A stretch of 64,000 bases of DNA from contig CACXNA010000005.1 in NCBI GenBank assembly GCA_902768985.1, positions 1-64,000 of the forward strand. The letters run 5' to 3'. The stretch is from an uncultured Bacteroidia bacterium. Its GTDB lineage: Bacteria; Bacteroidota; Bacteroidia; Bacteroidales; UBA932. The stretch's first letter is position 1. Each line of letters opens with the position of its first letter. A model generated the notes under the pieces. The model ran no database searches, was not told the origin of the DNA, and saw only the letters and a list, made by a program, of their open reading frames with translations. The position numbers and the translations under genes are program-made. Below are positions 1 through 9,232 of the stretch, in pieces.

Positions 1-135
1 ACGACGACAAGTCAACCCGCATCAGTTATAAGTTAAACCAGAGTCAACTTCTATCAGGGATAGACTCCAACCGGAGTCAACCTAAATCCGGAAATGACAA
101 AAGGGGGACATCTGGCATGAAAAGGGCCTATTTCG

Positions 136-170
136 TTACCGATGTCCCAAAATTGGGGACATCGGTAACA
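136..170. repeat. Perfect 14-bp inverted repeat in the left intergenic region
   Basis: The arm GTTACCGATGTCCC (136-149) is repeated as its exact complement at 157-170 around a 7-base loop. The palindrome is flanked by near-direct copies of AAAAGGGCCT at 121-130 and 181-190. The first 188 bases hold no gene that I can support. They also carry three GTCAAC hexamers at 11, 43 and 76, spaced 32-33 bp. There is no T-run after the stem, so it is not a classical terminator. Confidence 0.6.
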
Positions 171-188
171 CCTGGGGGCAAAAGGGGC

Positions 189-1073
189 CTAGTGCCGGAG
201 GGAGGCGACGAGGGAGGGGCTGATGTTGTTGCCCATCTGGCGGCAGACGTCCTGGCTCCAGCGGCTGGCCATCGCGATGCGGGAGGCCTGGTCGGGGAAG
301 CCCCGGAGGGTGGCGTAGATGTAGCCGGCGTTGAAGTTGTCTCCGGCGCCGACGGTGCTGACCGTCTCGATGGGCGGGACGGGGTAGGTCTCGCAGCCTG
401 AGGGCGTGTAGACGCGGATCGGGCGCGCGCCGTCCGTCAGGATGAGCGAGCGGCAGAAGCGGCCGACGCGCACGTAGATGGCGTCGCCGTCCTGCAGACC
501 GTACAGATAGCCGAAGTCCTCCGTCGACCCGCGCACCACGTCCGCGAGGCCCATGTTCTCCTCGGCCAGGGGCAGGACCCGAGGCAGGTCGGCGATGTGG
601 TTCTTGCGGAAGTTGACGTCGTAATAGATCCAGGCACCCGCCTCGCGGGCCGCATGGAGCAGGCCCCCGACGACAGGGCGGATGACCGGATTGATGGCGA
701 AGAAGGAGCCGAAGAGGATCGCGTCGTCGGCGCTGATGCGAGGCAGCGGGCCGTCCATCGAGACGCTTGCGTGGTCCTTGTAGAAGATGTACTGGGCGTC
801 GTTGTGCTCGTCCAGGAAGGCCAGCGAGACGTGCGACTTCATCCCTTCGTGGCGGCAGACGAACTCCGCCGACACGCCGTTCTCTTCCAGATAGCGGCAG
901 GTGATGTCGCCGATGTGGTCGCCGCCCGCTTCCGTGACCATGGCGCAGGGCACGCCGGCCCGTCCGAGCGAGATGATGCTGTTGAAGGTCGATCCGCCTG
1001 GGACGGCCTTCTGCGGCTGGTCATCCTTGAAGAGGATGTCCAACACCGTTTCTCCTATGCCAATGACGCGCAT
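189..1073 (-). CDS. PfkB-family carbohydrate kinase (fructokinase-like)
   Basis: This is a 294-residue cytosolic sugar kinase of the ribokinase/PfkB family, which transfers phosphate from ATP to a sugar hydroxyl. The N-terminus reads MRVIGIGETVLDI, followed by the family's glycine-rich PGGSTFNS segment. The C-terminal signature TVGAGDNFNAGY places the catalytic base at about Asp245. I start at the ATG at 1073 because it opens directly into the first beta strand; an in-frame start 42 bases upstream only adds an unconserved leader. The substrate cannot be read from sequence; fructose or a related hexose is most likely. It is divergent from the esterase and glycosidase genes to its right, so its link with polysaccharide use is inference. 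Confidence 0.88.
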   Translation of the reverse strand: MRVIGIGETVLDILFKDDQPQKAVPGGSTFNSIISLGRAGVPCAMVTEAGGDHIGDITCRYLEENGVSAEFVCRHEGMKSHVSLAFLDEHNDAQYIFYKDHASVSMDGPLPRISADDAILFGSFFAINPVIRPVVGGLLHAAREAGAWIYYDVNFRKNHIADLPRVLPLAEENMGLADVVRGSTEDFGYLYGLQDGDAIYVRVGRFCRSLILTDGARPIRVYTPSGCETYPVPPIETVSTVGAGDNFNAGYIYATLRGFPDQASRIAMASRWSQDVCRQMGNNISPSLVASLRH

Positions 1074-1151
1074 AACACTTTTGTTGAATTCATGCGAAGT
1101 TACAAATATTTTCAATTTGGATACTTTCGCCGGGGAACGGAGCGGGAAGGA

Positions 1152-1182
1152 TTGACATTTTTGACGAAAAACGCTACATTTG
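1152..1182 (+). promoter_or_regulatory. Bacteroidetes-type promoter upstream of the esterase/GH43 operon
   Basis: TTG at 1152-1154 and TACATTTG at 1175-1182 are separated by 20 bp, matching the -33/-7 arrangement of Bacteroidetes primary sigma promoters. It lies 37 bases before the esterase start and could drive the three co-directional genes up to 6954. Confidence 0.6.
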
Positions 1183-1219
1183 TCTAATCACGCGAAAAAC
1201 AATAATCAATATCATATCT

Positions 1220-2746
1220 ATGAAAAAAGCATTGCTTATTCTCGCGGCGGCGCTCGGTATGAGCGCTTGCGCCAGCCAGGTGCCGGGCCAGGTCAAGGTG
1301 ACCGGCGGCACGATCCAGGGCGAGATCCTGGAGGACATGACCGTTTACAAGGGTATTCCGTTCGCAGCACCGCCCGTGGGTGACTTCCGCTGGAAGGCGC
1401 CGCAGCCCGTGGTGGCCTGGGAGGGCGTCAAGGAATGCAAGGACTTCGGCCCTAACCCGATGCAGGGCAACGGCGAAGGCTGCTCCGAGGACTGCCTCTA
1501 CCTGAACGTCTGGACTCCGGCCCAGAGCCCGAAGGAGAAACTCCCCGTGATGGTGTGGATCTACGGCGGCGGCTTCGCCGGCGGCGCGACGTCCTACTAT
1601 GACGGCGCCCTGCTCGCGAAGAAGGGCGTGATCCTGGTGAGCGTGGCCTACCGCGTGGGTAAGCTCGGCTTCCTGTCCCTGCCTGAACTCGATGCGGAGG
1701 ACCCGCACGGCGTCAGCGGCAACTACGGCCTGCTGGACCAGATCGCCGGCCTGGAGTGGATCCAGAAGAACATCGCCAAATTCGGCGGCGACCCGGACAA
1801 CGTGACCATCTTCGGCGAGTCCGCCGGCGGCATTTCTGTGAGCATGCTGTGCGCCTCGCCGCTGGCCAAGGGCCTCTTCCGCCGCGCCATCTCGCAGAGC
1901 GGCGGCTCCTTCGGCCCGACGAACCCCCGCGATTACCCCGGTGAGAACATGCTGACGATCTCCTATGCCGAGGAACTCAACCAGGCCTGGGCGAAGCGCG
2001 CCTTCGGGGAGAACTACACCCTCGAGCAGCTCCGCGCCGCGGAGGCCAAGGCCGTTATGGGCGGCTTCGGCGGCTCCGGCGGCTGGCCCATCGTGGACGG
2101 TTACGTGATCCCGGACGATCAGTACAAGCTCTACGAGGCAGGGAAGTACAACGACGTGGACGTGCTCATCGGCTACAACTCCGACGAAGGCCTGAGCTTC
2201 GGCTTCGCCGGCGGCCCTGGTTCCCACCAGGACCAGGTGCGCTCCCGCTATGAGGACCACGCCGACGCGCTCCTGGCCGCCTATCCGGTCGAGGCCGACG
2301 GCAAGGTCGGCAAGACCGCCCGCGACCTCACGCGCGACGCCGCGTTCGGCTGGCAGACCTGGGCCTGGGCCCGCCTGCAGGAGCAGACCGGCAAGGGCAA
2401 GGTGTGGCTCTACTACTTCGACCAGCATCCCGACTACCCGGCCGGCGACCCGAAATTCGGCCAGGGCTCCCCGCACGGCCAGGACGTGGCCTACGTGTTC
2501 GGTAATCCCGAGGAGGTGCAGCCGACCGACATGACCCTCTCCGGCTGGATGATGGACTACTGGACCAACTTCGCCAAGACGGGCGACCCGAACGGCGATG
2601 GCCTCGCCGAATGGCCGCGTTTCACGAATGAAGCGCCGCAGACGATGGTGCTCACCGGCGCCGGCTGCCATGCCGCCCCGGTCCCGTCCGAAGCCGCCCT
2701 GTGGGTGCTGGACGAGTACTTTGCCTGGCGCCGCAGCATGGAATAA
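1220..2746 (+). CDS. Secreted type-B carboxylesterase (lipoprotein)
   Basis: This is a 508-residue alpha/beta-hydrolase of the carboxylesterase type B family. The N-terminus has a lysine pair, a hydrophobic stretch and a lipobox ending at Cys17, so it is probably anchored in the outer membrane or periplasm. The nucleophile elbow GESAGG puts the catalytic serine at residue 201, and the histidine in SPHGQD (about His419) completes the usual triad. The oxyanion-hole motif YGGGFAGG is present. It opens a run with two GH43 genes, with only 29 bases to the next start, so it may remove acetyl or feruloyl esters from the polysaccharide those enzymes attack. That role is inferred from context; the family itself is broad. 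Confidence 0.9.
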   Translation: MKKALLILAAALGMSACASQVPGQVKVTGGTIQGEILEDMTVYKGIPFAAPPVGDFRWKAPQPVVAWEGVKECKDFGPNPMQGNGEGCSEDCLYLNVWTPAQSPKEKLPVMVWIYGGGFAGGATSYYDGALLAKKGVILVSVAYRVGKLGFLSLPELDAEDPHGVSGNYGLLDQIAGLEWIQKNIAKFGGDPDNVTIFGESAGGISVSMLCASPLAKGLFRRAISQSGGSFGPTNPRDYPGENMLTISYAEELNQAWAKRAFGENYTLEQLRAAEAKAVMGGFGGSGGWPIVDGYVIPDDQYKLYEAGKYNDVDVLIGYNSDEGLSFGFAGGPGSHQDQVRSRYEDHADALLAAYPVEADGKVGKTARDLTRDAAFGWQTWAWARLQEQTGKGKVWLYYFDQHPDYPAGDPKFGQGSPHGQDVAYVFGNPEEVQPTDMTLSGWMMDYWTNFAKTGDPNGDGLAEWPRFTNEAPQTMVLTGAGCHAAPVPSEAALWVLDEYFAWRRSME

Positions 2747-2775
2747 ACCACTGACAAACAATTAACCAAAAAGAG

Positions 2776-5385
2776 ATGAAACATTTGCTTTCCGCCAGCC
2801 TGGCCCTCGCGGCCAGCCTGACCCTGGCGGCCCAAAACCCGATCATCCGGACGTCCTACACGCCGGATCCGGCGCCTTACGCGCACGGGAATACTCTGTA
2901 CCTGGCGGTCGACCACGACGAAGACGACGCCACCTATTTCAAGATGAAGGACTGGCAGCTCTTCTCCACGGAAGACATGGTCAACTGGACCTTCCTCGGC
3001 ACGCAGGTGTCCACGGCCACTTTCCCCTGGGCCTTCCAGGGCGACCGCGCCTGGGCGTGCCAGCTCGTCGAGCGCGGCGGGAAGTGGTACTGGTACGTCT
3101 GCCTGACGGAGGCGGCCACGCGCGCTGACGCGCTGGCCGTCGCCGTGGCGGATGACCCGCAGGGTCCGTACACGGACGCCATCGGCGGGCCCCTCGCCAC
3201 GGGCTTCGGCTTCATCGACCCGTCCGTCTTCATCGACGACGATGGGAGCGCCTGGCTCATCTGGGGCAACAAGGGCTGCTGGTACGGCCGTCTGGGCGAC
3301 GACATGGTCTCCTTCCCGGAGGGCTACAAGGAGATCCCCGGCTGGGGCGACCCGGCCTGCTTCGGCCCCGAGTCCATGAAGCCCGACTGGTCGGACGGTG
3401 GAAAGGAGAAGATGATGGTCGGCTATGAGGAGGGCCCTTGGCTCTACAAGCGTGGCGGCACTTACTACCTGTCCTACCCGGCTGGCGGCGTGCCCGAGCA
3501 CATGGCATACTCCACCGCGCCGTCCATCCACGGCCCCTGGACCTACCGGGGCCGCATCATGGACGAGGCGCAGAACAGCTTCACCATCCACGGCGGCAAC
3601 GTGGATTTCCGCGGCCACCATTATATGTTCTACCACAACGGTGCCCTGCCGAACGGCGGCGGCTTCCACCGCAGCGCCTGTGTGGAGGAATTCGAATTCG
3701 GCCCGGACGGGTCGATCCCCTTCATTCCCTTCACGGAGAAGGGCGTTGAGCCCCTCCAGACGCTCAATCCCTACGTGATGACGCAGGCGGAGACGATGGC
3801 CTCCAGCTACGGTCTGAAGACCGACCGCGAGGCCGGCAAGCGCCACTGGGTGACGTCCGTGCACAACGGCGACTGGCTCTGCGTGCGCAATGTCGACTTC
3901 GGCGAGCAGCCGGCCGTGCTCGTGTCGCTGGAGATGCTGAACTTCCAGAACCCCGGCACGGTGGACTTCTTCATCGACGAGATGGGCGGCCGCGCCATCG
4001 CATCCGTCCCCGTGAACGGGGAGAACATGCTCGTGAAGGCGCCCGTGGATGCCCGCGCAACGGGCGTCCACGACCTCTACCTGCTCTTCCGGGGCGGGGA
4101 CGGCGAGCTCTTCGACCTGGACTGGTGGGTCTTCAACAACCACCTGAACCTGCCGATCATCCAGACCAAGTATACCGCCGACCCGGCGCCGTACGTGCAC
4201 GACGGGGTGGTCTATCTCTACACCACCCATGACGAGGACGGCGCCAAGGGCTTCGAAATGTTCGACTGGCTGCTCTATACCAGCACCGACATGGTCAACT
4301 GGACGGACCACGGGGCCGTGGCCTCGCTGGACGACTTCGCCTGGTACGAGGGCAAGAACGGCGCCTGGGCCGAGTGCGTAGTGGAGCGGAACGGGAAATG
4401 GTATATGTACTGCCCGATCCACGGCCACGGCATCGGCGTGCTGGTGTCCGACTCGCCCTACGGGCCTTTCAAGGACCCGCTCGGCGCGCCGCTGGTGTGG
4501 CAGAAGGAGCACTGGGAAGACATCGACCCTTCGGTGTTCATCGACGACGACGGCCAGGCCTACATGTACTGGGGCAACCCGAACGTCTACTGGGTCAAGC
4601 TCAACGAGGACATGGTCTCGCTCGCCAGCGAGATCCACAAGCTCGACTACAAGATCGACTTCTACCAGGAGGGCCCCTGGTTCTACAAGCACGACGGCCG
4701 CTACTACCTGGCTTTCGCCTCGACCTGCTGCCCGGAAGGCATCGGGTACGCCATGGCGGACAGCCCGGAGGGCCCCTGGCGTTCGATGGGCCACATCATG
4801 GACCGCACCTGGCGCACCCGGGGCAACCATCCCGGCATCATCGAGTACAAGGGCCAGTCCTACGTGTTCGGCCTGAACTATGACCTGATGCATCTGGAGA
4901 CCTTCCGGCATGCCGAGCAGCGGAGCGTCTCCGCCGCCCCGATGTACTACGAGCCGGACGGCTCCATCCGCAAGGTCCCGTACTGGCTGGACAACGTTCT
5001 GGAGCAGATCGAGCCCTTCAATCCGTACCGCCGCGTGGAGGCCGAGACCATGGCCTGGGGCTATGGCCTCAAGACCCGCAAGGATGAGGCGCGCGGCATC
5101 GTGGTGAACAACATCGACGCCGGCGAGCACCTGCTCGTGAAGGGCGTGGATTTCGGCGCCCGCGGCGCCAAATCGCTGACCGCCTGCGTGCAGGCTCCCT
5201 CTGGCGGCTGCATCGAGGTGCACCTCGACGGCCCGGACGGGCCGCTGGCGGGCACGCTGACGCTCAAGCCCGGCACGGGCTGGAAGCAGCAGACCGCCCG
5301 CCTGAGCGGCGCGAAGGGCGTGCATGACCTCTGTTTCGTCTTCGCCGAAGGCGGTTTCGAATGGGACTGGTGGACAATCAAATAA
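2776..5385 (+). CDS. Secreted tandem GH43-CBM6 / GH43-CBM6 glycosidase
   Basis: This is an 869-residue secreted protein whose two halves repeat the same layout. After a signal peptide (about 1-19), the first GH43 propeller spans roughly 22-335 and is followed by a CBM6-like beta-sandwich to about 455. A second GH43 (about 460-740) and a second CBM6-like domain complete it. Each propeller keeps the family triad: Asp in TPDPAPY (Asp31) and TADPAPY (about 470), Asp in IDPSVFIDDDG in both, and Glu in EEGPWLYK and QEGPWFYK. The carbohydrate modules end in FDLDWWVF and FEWDWWTI. GH43 enzymes cleave alpha-L-arabinofuranosides or beta-xylosides, so hemicellulose debranching is likely. It lies 6 bases before another GH43. 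Confidence 0.88.
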   Translation: MKHLLSASLALAASLTLAAQNPIIRTSYTPDPAPYAHGNTLYLAVDHDEDDATYFKMKDWQLFSTEDMVNWTFLGTQVSTATFPWAFQGDRAWACQLVERGGKWYWYVCLTEAATRADALAVAVADDPQGPYTDAIGGPLATGFGFIDPSVFIDDDGSAWLIWGNKGCWYGRLGDDMVSFPEGYKEIPGWGDPACFGPESMKPDWSDGGKEKMMVGYEEGPWLYKRGGTYYLSYPAGGVPEHMAYSTAPSIHGPWTYRGRIMDEAQNSFTIHGGNVDFRGHHYMFYHNGALPNGGGFHRSACVEEFEFGPDGSIPFIPFTEKGVEPLQTLNPYVMTQAETMASSYGLKTDREAGKRHWVTSVHNGDWLCVRNVDFGEQPAVLVSLEMLNFQNPGTVDFFIDEMGGRAIASVPVNGENMLVKAPVDARATGVHDLYLLFRGGDGELFDLDWWVFNNHLNLPIIQTKYTADPAPYVHDGVVYLYTTHDEDGAKGFEMFDWLLYTSTDMVNWTDHGAVASLDDFAWYEGKNGAWAECVVERNGKWYMYCPIHGHGIGVLVSDSPYGPFKDPLGAPLVWQKEHWEDIDPSVFIDDDGQAYMYWGNPNVYWVKLNEDMVSLASEIHKLDYKIDFYQEGPWFYKHDGRYYLAFASTCCPEGIGYAMADSPEGPWRSMGHIMDRTWRTRGNHPGIIEYKGQSYVFGLNYDLMHLETFRHAEQRSVSAAPMYYEPDGSIRKVPYWLDNVLEQIEPFNPYRRVEAETMAWGYGLKTRKDEARGIVVNNIDAGEHLLVKGVDFGARGAKSLTACVQAPSGGCIEVHLDGPDGPLAGTLTLKPGTGWKQQTARLSGAKGVHDLCFVFAEGGFEWDWWTIK

Positions 5386-5391
5386 AGACAT

Positions 5392-6954
5392 ATGAGATTC
5401 GCTAAAATCTTTCTGCTGGGCCTGGGCGCGCTGCTCGCGGTGGCCTGCGCCCAACCCACGACGCACTGCGTCAACCCGCTGACCTACACTGACATCCCGG
5501 ACAACGACGTGATCCGGGTGGGGGAGGACTACTACATGGTCAGCACCACGATGTATTTCTGCCCCGGCGCGCCGATCATGCATTCGCGCGACCTGGTGCA
5601 CTGGCGCCTCGTGGACTATGTATACGACTGCCTGGAGGATGACGACGTCTATAACCTCCGCAACGGCAGGAACGCCTACGGCAAGGGCCAGTGGGCGACG
5701 TCGCTGCGCTATGAGAACGGCCGCTTCTGGGCCCTCTTCATCGCCAACGACCAGCGTAAGACTTATATCTATTCGACCGAGAAGATCGGGCAGCCCTGGA
5801 CGCGCAGCGTCATCGACCAGCCCTTCCACGACGCCTCGCTCCTCTTCGAGGACGGGCGCGTGTACGTTGTCTGGGGCAACGGCGAGATCCACATCACCGA
5901 GCTGGAGCCGGACCTGACCGGCGTCAAGGAGGGTGGCGTGGACCAGGTGCTGTTCACGAGCCCCCGCGAGGGTTATATCCTTCGTGCCGAGGGTGCCCAC
6001 ATCTACCACATCGGCGACTGGTACTACGTGCTCGTCATCGACTGGCCGGCCGGCGGCCCGCGCACGGAGACCTGCTGGCGCAGCAGCACGCTGCTGGGTG
6101 AATATGAGCCGAAGACCATCCTGCAGGGCCAGTTCGACGGACGGACAGACGGCGTGGCGCAGGGCGCCATCTTCGACACGCCGAAGGGCGACTGGTACGC
6201 GATGATGTTCCAGGACCACGGCGGCGTGGGTCGCATCCCGACCCTCCAGCCGATGGTCTGGGAGGACGGCTGGCCCATCCTGGGCGACAACACCGTGCCC
6301 GTCAAGGAGTTCGACGTGAACCTCAAGCCCGACGGGGAGAGCTATACCTGGGCCTCCGACGAGTTCGACGAGGAGGAGCTGCCGCTCGTCTGGCAGTGGA
6401 ACCACAAGCCGCTGGACGGTTGCTGGTCGCTCAGCGAGCGTCCCGGCTGGCTGCGCCTGACCACCGGCCAGCTCGCCACAGGCCTGCCCGACGCGCGCAA
6501 TACGCTCACGCAGCGCACCGTCGGCCCGAAGTGCACGAGCACCGTGCTGCTGGACGCCTCCGGCTTGAAGGTCGGTGACTTCGCGGGTCTGAGCGCCTTC
6601 CAGAGCAACCGCGGCGACATCGGCCTGCGCCGCACGGACGCCGGCCTGGAGCTGTACGCCATCCATGAGGGGGTGCAGCGTGGCCCCGGCCGCACGATGT
6701 CCCGTGTGCAGACGGAGATCTTCAGCATGCCTGCCGTGGGCCCGACCGTGTGGCTGGGTGTCCGCTACGACTTCGACCAGGACCAGGCCTGGCTGCGCTA
6801 CAGCTGGGACGGCACCGACTGGACGGAGGTCGACACCCCGCTGCAGATGCGCTTCTCGCTGGATTACTTCACCGGCTACCGTTCAGCGCTCTTCTGCTAC
6901 GCCACGCAGGAGCTTGGCGGCCACGCCGACTTCGACTGGTTCCACCAGGAATAG
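5392..6954 (+). CDS. GH43 beta-xylosidase/arabinofuranosidase lipoprotein with C-terminal beta-sandwich
   Basis: This is a 520-residue GH43 enzyme with a lipobox ending at Cys19. The catalytic propeller covers about 25-320. It shows the early Asp-containing strand NDVIRVGEDYYMVS, the pKa-modulating Asp in HDASLLFEDGR and a candidate acid Glu in LRAEGAHIYH. The last 200 residues (from about WQWNHKP) form the concanavalin-like sandwich typical of GH43 beta-xylosidases. The N-terminal pattern CVNPLTYTDIPDNDV is typical of family members acting on arabinoxylan-type chains, but linkage specificity cannot be fixed from sequence. It follows the tandem GH43 with 6 bases between them and is probably co-transcribed. 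Its end is convergent with the WYL regulator, 4 bases apart. Confidence 0.87.
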   Translation: MRFAKIFLLGLGALLAVACAQPTTHCVNPLTYTDIPDNDVIRVGEDYYMVSTTMYFCPGAPIMHSRDLVHWRLVDYVYDCLEDDDVYNLRNGRNAYGKGQWATSLRYENGRFWALFIANDQRKTYIYSTEKIGQPWTRSVIDQPFHDASLLFEDGRVYVVWGNGEIHITELEPDLTGVKEGGVDQVLFTSPREGYILRAEGAHIYHIGDWYYVLVIDWPAGGPRTETCWRSSTLLGEYEPKTILQGQFDGRTDGVAQGAIFDTPKGDWYAMMFQDHGGVGRIPTLQPMVWEDGWPILGDNTVPVKEFDVNLKPDGESYTWASDEFDEEELPLVWQWNHKPLDGCWSLSERPGWLRLTTGQLATGLPDARNTLTQRTVGPKCTSTVLLDASGLKVGDFAGLSAFQSNRGDIGLRRTDAGLELYAIHEGVQRGPGRTMSRVQTEIFSMPAVGPTVWLGVRYDFDQDQAWLRYSWDGTDWTEVDTPLQMRFSLDYFTGYRSALFCYATQELGGHADFDWFHQE

Positions 6955-6958
6955 ATCG

Positions 6959-7864
6959 TCAAGACTTTAGGATGAGCTCCGCGCGTTCATGAAGGAAGGC
7001 GCGGAGCTCGTCGCCTTCAAGCACCTGGATGAATTTCGGCAGGCCGAGAACGAAGCGCCCGACGCCTTCCATGCCGCGCACGTCGCCTTCCCAGATCCAG
7101 TGGTCGCCCTCGGGGGAGAGGCCCCCCTCGGCCATCGGAAACTCCTCCACCAGCAGGTTCTTTGCCACGTAGTCGAGCCGCAGCTTGACGTGCGTGGGCG
7201 CCTGGCCGTGCATGCGGAAGGCGTCCAGCGGCTCGTCCTCGTGGGCGTCTTCGTGCTCCCAGGCGTCTTCCAGCAGCTGGACCTCGCCGATGCGCGCCAC
7301 CTTGAAGCGCTTGTTCACGCCGTCCCGGGTGTCCAGCGCCCAGATGTCTATGTAGTTGTTGTTCAGCCGGTAAGGCTCCACGCGGTAGTCCTTGGTCTGG
7401 TGCGAGTGGGAGGAGGAGTAGCCTTTCAGCACGACGCAGCGCTTCTCCTTGATGGCCGTGGTCAGCGCGTCGATGATGGCGGAGTTGTTCTTCCGCCCGC
7501 CGAAGCTGCTGATCGTGGAGATGTCGTAGACCGCCGCCAGCTTGCGCCGCAGGCCCTGCTTGATGGGGCTGGTGTCGTCCAGCTGGTCCATCAGGTGGTT
7601 GACGATGTAGGCCTCCTCGTCCGAGAAATAGACGATCTTCGACAGGTCCGTGAAGGGCTTGCGCAGCGTCGCCAGGCGGTACACGTTGCCGCTGGGGTTG
7701 ACTTTCTGCACGGCGAAGCCGGCCTCCTTGAAGGTGTCGAGGTAGCGGTAGATGGTGCGGCGGGACATGCCGAGCCGCTCCATCAGGTCGTCGATGCTGT
7801 ACTCCACGTTCGAGGAGAGCAGCTGGATCAGGCGCAGCAGGCGCTCTACTTTGGGTTGGTCCAT
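6959..7864 (-). CDS. WYL-domain transcriptional regulator
   Basis: This is a 301-residue DNA-binding protein. The N-terminal winged helix (residues 1-60) contains SIDDLMERLGMSRRTIYRYLDTF, a DeoR/HTH_11-type reader. The middle holds a WYL domain (about 125-225) with the core segment VVLKGYSSSHSHQTKDYRVEP, followed by a WCX-like C-terminus. WYL proteins sense small ligands or nucleic acids and control neighbouring genes. I start at the ATG at 7864, where the helix-turn-helix begins. It is divergent from the MFS transporter (77 bases between starts), which it may control, and convergent with the GH43 operon. The ligand is unknown. Confidence 0.85.
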   Translation of the reverse strand: MDQPKVERLLRLIQLLSSNVEYSIDDLMERLGMSRRTIYRYLDTFKEAGFAVQKVNPSGNVYRLATLRKPFTDLSKIVYFSDEEAYIVNHLMDQLDDTSPIKQGLRRKLAAVYDISTISSFGGRKNNSAIIDALTTAIKEKRCVVLKGYSSSHSHQTKDYRVEPYRLNNNYIDIWALDTRDGVNKRFKVARIGEVQLLEDAWEHEDAHEDEPLDAFRMHGQAPTHVKLRLDYVAKNLLVEEFPMAEGGLSPEGDHWIWEGDVRGMEGVGRFVLGLPKFIQVLEGDELRAFLHERAELILKS

Positions 7865-7941
7865 GGCAGTCAGAGTTTGATGCAAATTTTGCAATTTTTT
7901 TCCAGATAAAATGATTACCTTGCCTCGCTTTTTTCCAGACC

Positions 7942-9117
7942 ATGAAGAATTACGGCAAAACCAAGACCGCCTGCTACCTGGGTTTCGTGACGCAGGCCAT
8001 CGTGGCCAATTTCGTCCCGCTGCTGTTCATCGCTTTCAACCGCGAGTATAATGTGCCGATTGCCAGCCTGGCGCTGATCCCGGCCGTCTTCTATATTGTC
8101 CAGCTGGTCACGGATTTCCTGTGCGCCAAGTTCCGGAACATCAATTACCGCAGGAGCATCATCCTGTCGGAGATCACCTCGGCCCTGGGGCTCGCCGGCC
8201 TGGCGTTCCTGCCGCAGCTGTTCGCCGATCCGATGGTGGGGATCCTCCTCTGCGTGGCCGTGTATGCCGTGGGTAGCGGCCTGATCGAGGTCCTGTGCAG
8301 TCCCATCATCGAGGCCTGTCCGTTCCCCAACAAGGAGGGGATGATGAGCCTGCTCCATTCTTTCTACTGCTGGGGCGCCGTGGGGGTCATCCTGGGTTCG
8401 ACCCTCTTCTTCAGGTTCTTCGGCCTGGACAACTGGCGTGTGCTGGCCTGTGTCTGGGCGCTGGTTCCGCTCTATAATATCTTTAATTTCGCCACCTGTC
8501 CGATCGAGCCCATCGTGCAGGATGCCGAGAGCATGAGCATGGGGCAGCTGCTCCGTGACCGGAAGTTCTGGGTCTTCCTGATCCTGATGGTGGCCGCCGG
8601 CGCCTCGGAGAGCACCATGGCGCAGTGGACTTCGGCCTTCGCGGAGGCCAGCCTGGGCGTGGACAAGTCCGTCGGCGACCTGGCCGGGCCCTGCGGCTTT
8701 GCTTTCTGCATGGGCCTGGGCCGGTGGTGGTATGGCAAGAAGGGGCAGAACCTCGACCTGACTTCTTATATGACCGGGGCGGGCGTCCTTTGCGCCGTCG
8801 CCTATCTCGTGGCGTCTCTCGCTCCCGTCCCCGTGGTCAGCCTTGCCGCCTGCATGGTCAGCGGCCTGGCTGTCGGCATCATGTGGCCGGGCTCCATCAG
8901 CGTCACCTCAGCCCGGATGCCCCGGGGCGGCACGGCGCTGTTCGCGCTCCTGGCCCTGGCCGGGGACGCCGGCGGCACTTTCGGTCCTTCTCTGGTGGGC
9001 CTCTGCACGGGCTCCCACGACGGGGACATCCAGCGCGGCATCCTGGCGGCCACGGTCTTTCCCGTCATCCTGGTGGCCAGCCTCCTGGTCATCCGCAGCA
9101 GGAGGGCGGCCCGTTAG
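7942..9117 (+). CDS. Major facilitator superfamily transporter
   Basis: This is a 391-residue integral membrane protein with about 12 hydrophobic segments from residue 9 to the C-terminus. The composition and length fit a sugar-type MFS permease: it opens KTACYLGFVTQAIVANF, has a charged cytoplasmic loop near 185-205, and ends in a basic tail SRRAAR. No signature fixes the substrate. Its position opposite a WYL regulator and next to hemicellulose enzymes suggests an oligosaccharide or monosaccharide, which is inference only. A possible -7 box sits in the 77-base divergent region, but its spacing to any -33 TTTG is poor (about 24 bp). Confidence 0.85.
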   Translation: MKNYGKTKTACYLGFVTQAIVANFVPLLFIAFNREYNVPIASLALIPAVFYIVQLVTDFLCAKFRNINYRRSIILSEITSALGLAGLAFLPQLFADPMVGILLCVAVYAVGSGLIEVLCSPIIEACPFPNKEGMMSLLHSFYCWGAVGVILGSTLFFRFFGLDNWRVLACVWALVPLYNIFNFATCPIEPIVQDAESMSMGQLLRDRKFWVFLILMVAAGASESTMAQWTSAFAEASLGVDKSVGDLAGPCGFAFCMGLGRWWYGKKGQNLDLTSYMTGAGVLCAVAYLVASLAPVPVVSLAACMVSGLAVGIMWPGSISVTSARMPRGGTALFALLALAGDAGGTFGPSLVGLCTGSHDGDIQRGILAATVFPVILVASLLVIRSRRAAR

Positions 9118-9152
9118 CCGGCCGGTCTGCATTTTTTTTGCGCTTTTCTTTC

Positions 9153-9189
9153 TTTTGTCAAAAGTTGGCAAAACGCTGCCGTATCTTTG
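9153..9189 (+). promoter_or_regulatory. Copy 1 of a long conserved promoter element
   Basis: TTTTGTC at 9153, then TGGCAAAACGCTGC, then the -7 box TATCTTTG at 9182-9189. The same roughly 37-bp block recurs almost unchanged at 13121 and 13984, always with 29 bases from the first T to the -7 box. Conservation of the whole spacer goes well beyond a minimal promoter. Confidence 0.65.
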
Positions 9190-9232
9190 CACCAGCAAAG
9201 AGCAAGAAAGCAACCCGTAAAAAGATAGTATT

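Noticed and set aside
11..81. Three GTCAAC motifs spaced 32-33 bp considered as a CRISPR-like start
   Set aside because: Only 6 bases are repeated, and the intervening DNA does not show repeat-length identity.
2557..6666. A 1369-codon open frame on the minus strand opposite the GH43 genes
   Set aside because: It mirrors high-GC coding DNA on the plus strand, has a low-complexity Ala/Val/His/Arg-rich translation, and the plus-strand frames have intact catalytic motifs.
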